Part shown: positions 15,375 through 15,642 of the stretch, piece after piece
Position numbering within the stretch: the first letter of the stretch is position 1
How the letters are laid out: each line of letters opens with the position of its first letter
Source of the DNA: Sphaerosporella brunnea
Lineage: Eukaryota; Ascomycota; Pezizomycetes; Pezizales; Pyronemataceae
NCBI GenBank assembly: GCA_008704415.1
Contig: VXIS01000573.1
Coordinates: forward strand, 1-15,642
Direction: 5' to 3'
DNA: 15,642 bases
Made by a program: the position numbers and the translations under genes
The notes under the pieces: generated by a model
Seen by the model: the letters and a program-made list of their open reading frames with translations, nothing else
Told to the model about the DNA's origin: nothing
Database searches by the model: none

Positions 15375-15642
15375 CATCAACAGCATTTGCAGAGGCCCTT
15401 CTGATGTTATAGGGTGTTAATGGATGTTCGAAACCAGCCCGCTCGCCCAAGAGCTTGAGGCTTGTATCCTAATATTTTCCCTGTCCATGGTCTGTCTTGT
15501 ACCACCTTCTGGTCACAACGACGAAACAAAGGAAGTCCCATGGCTGAATTCTTCCATGTAAACTTGAGATCTTGTCCCAAAGATTTCCTCAGGAGCAGTA
15601 AGTCATTCGGCGTTAATTTGTCCTCGAATGCGCCATCTTGAA

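Larger units (their letters stand above)
13920..15642 (-). pseudogene. DUF3435 tyrosine recombinase-like gene, 3' half, decayed
   Basis: Reading minus from the window edge, the translated pieces follow the DUF3435 (Crypton/Starship-captain-like) C-terminal order. First comes FTWKNSAMGLPLFRR, then LLGERAGFEHPLTPYNIRR, then a 62-nt intron (15374-15313). Next are TLTQRNQLLGYQNSDTYQHY, DVQSAF, APTKLPALEQAKLAAL and AFREYRKRFFQ. In the usual pattern an Arg-bearing box (YNIRR) and an 'LGH...Y' box carry catalytic residues; here the His is Tyr (LGY), and the Tyr in QHYIS is a nucleophile candidate. The C-terminal part has five 17-residue KACNKRKND.TDRTAEP-like repeats, a KRIRR stretch and then the zinc-finger segment. 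It is broken by frameshifts near 15450, 15150 and 14945, by a solo LTR (14195-14512) and by the TAG at 13922-13920. The N-terminal half lies outside the window. Confidence 0.78.

Noticed and set aside
13081..15642. A functional Starship captain
   Set aside because: The frame has several breaks, the N-terminal half is outside the window, and no Starship boundary or cargo is visible; only a relic is supported.

Overview
The window looks like a transposon graveyard in a nuclear chromosome of a filamentous fungus. The reasons are LTR retrotransposons of both Ty3/Gypsy and Ty1/Copia type, a chromodomain-bearing Gypsy pol, a DUF3435-type tyrosine-recombinase relic with a 62-nt spliceosomal intron, and no bacterial-type operons. 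An ascomycete of the Pezizomycotina is the most likely host, but the sequence does not settle this.

Layout. (1) 1-~5937, minus strand: a Ty3/Gypsy chromovirus (element A) with apparently intact gag and pol. The pol carries protease, RT, RNase H, integrase and a chromodomain. Gag and pol are joined by a textbook -1 frameshift signal. Its 5' LTR is cut short and its 3' LTR runs off the window. (2) ~5950-6437, plus strand: an RT/RNase H scrap of a second Gypsy family (element B), head to head with A. (3) 6438-6762, plus strand: a truncated LTR of a third family (C) that starts exactly inside the RNase H reading frame of B. (4) 6763-12528, minus strand: a structurally complete Ty1/Copia element with 603-bp LTRs that differ at 4 sites. 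Its gag-pol is disabled by about five small lesions. It has a primer-binding site matching the anticodon region of initiator tRNA-Met, and GCN4/AP-1-like sites upstream of a palindromic TATA core in its LTR. (5) 12529-12893: unassigned sequence. (6) 12894-13080, plus strand: a short fragment of a DUF3435 recombinase gene. (7) 13081-15642, minus strand: a decayed but recognisable host or mobile gene. It holds a DUF3435 tyrosine-recombinase C-terminal part, a 5 x 17-residue basic repeat, a KR-rich stretch and two CxWxxC-type C2H2 zinc fingers. It is interrupted by a solo LTR of family C with a perfect 5-bp target duplication.

How it fits together. Each retroelement carries its own replication parts (PBS, polypurine tract, gag, pol, LTR promoter), and none depends on another. 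Except for the solo LTR, the junctions between elements are one-sided and lack matching halves or target duplications, which implies deletion or recombination after insertion. The DUF3435/zinc-finger relic and its inverted partial copy are the least ordinary part of the window.
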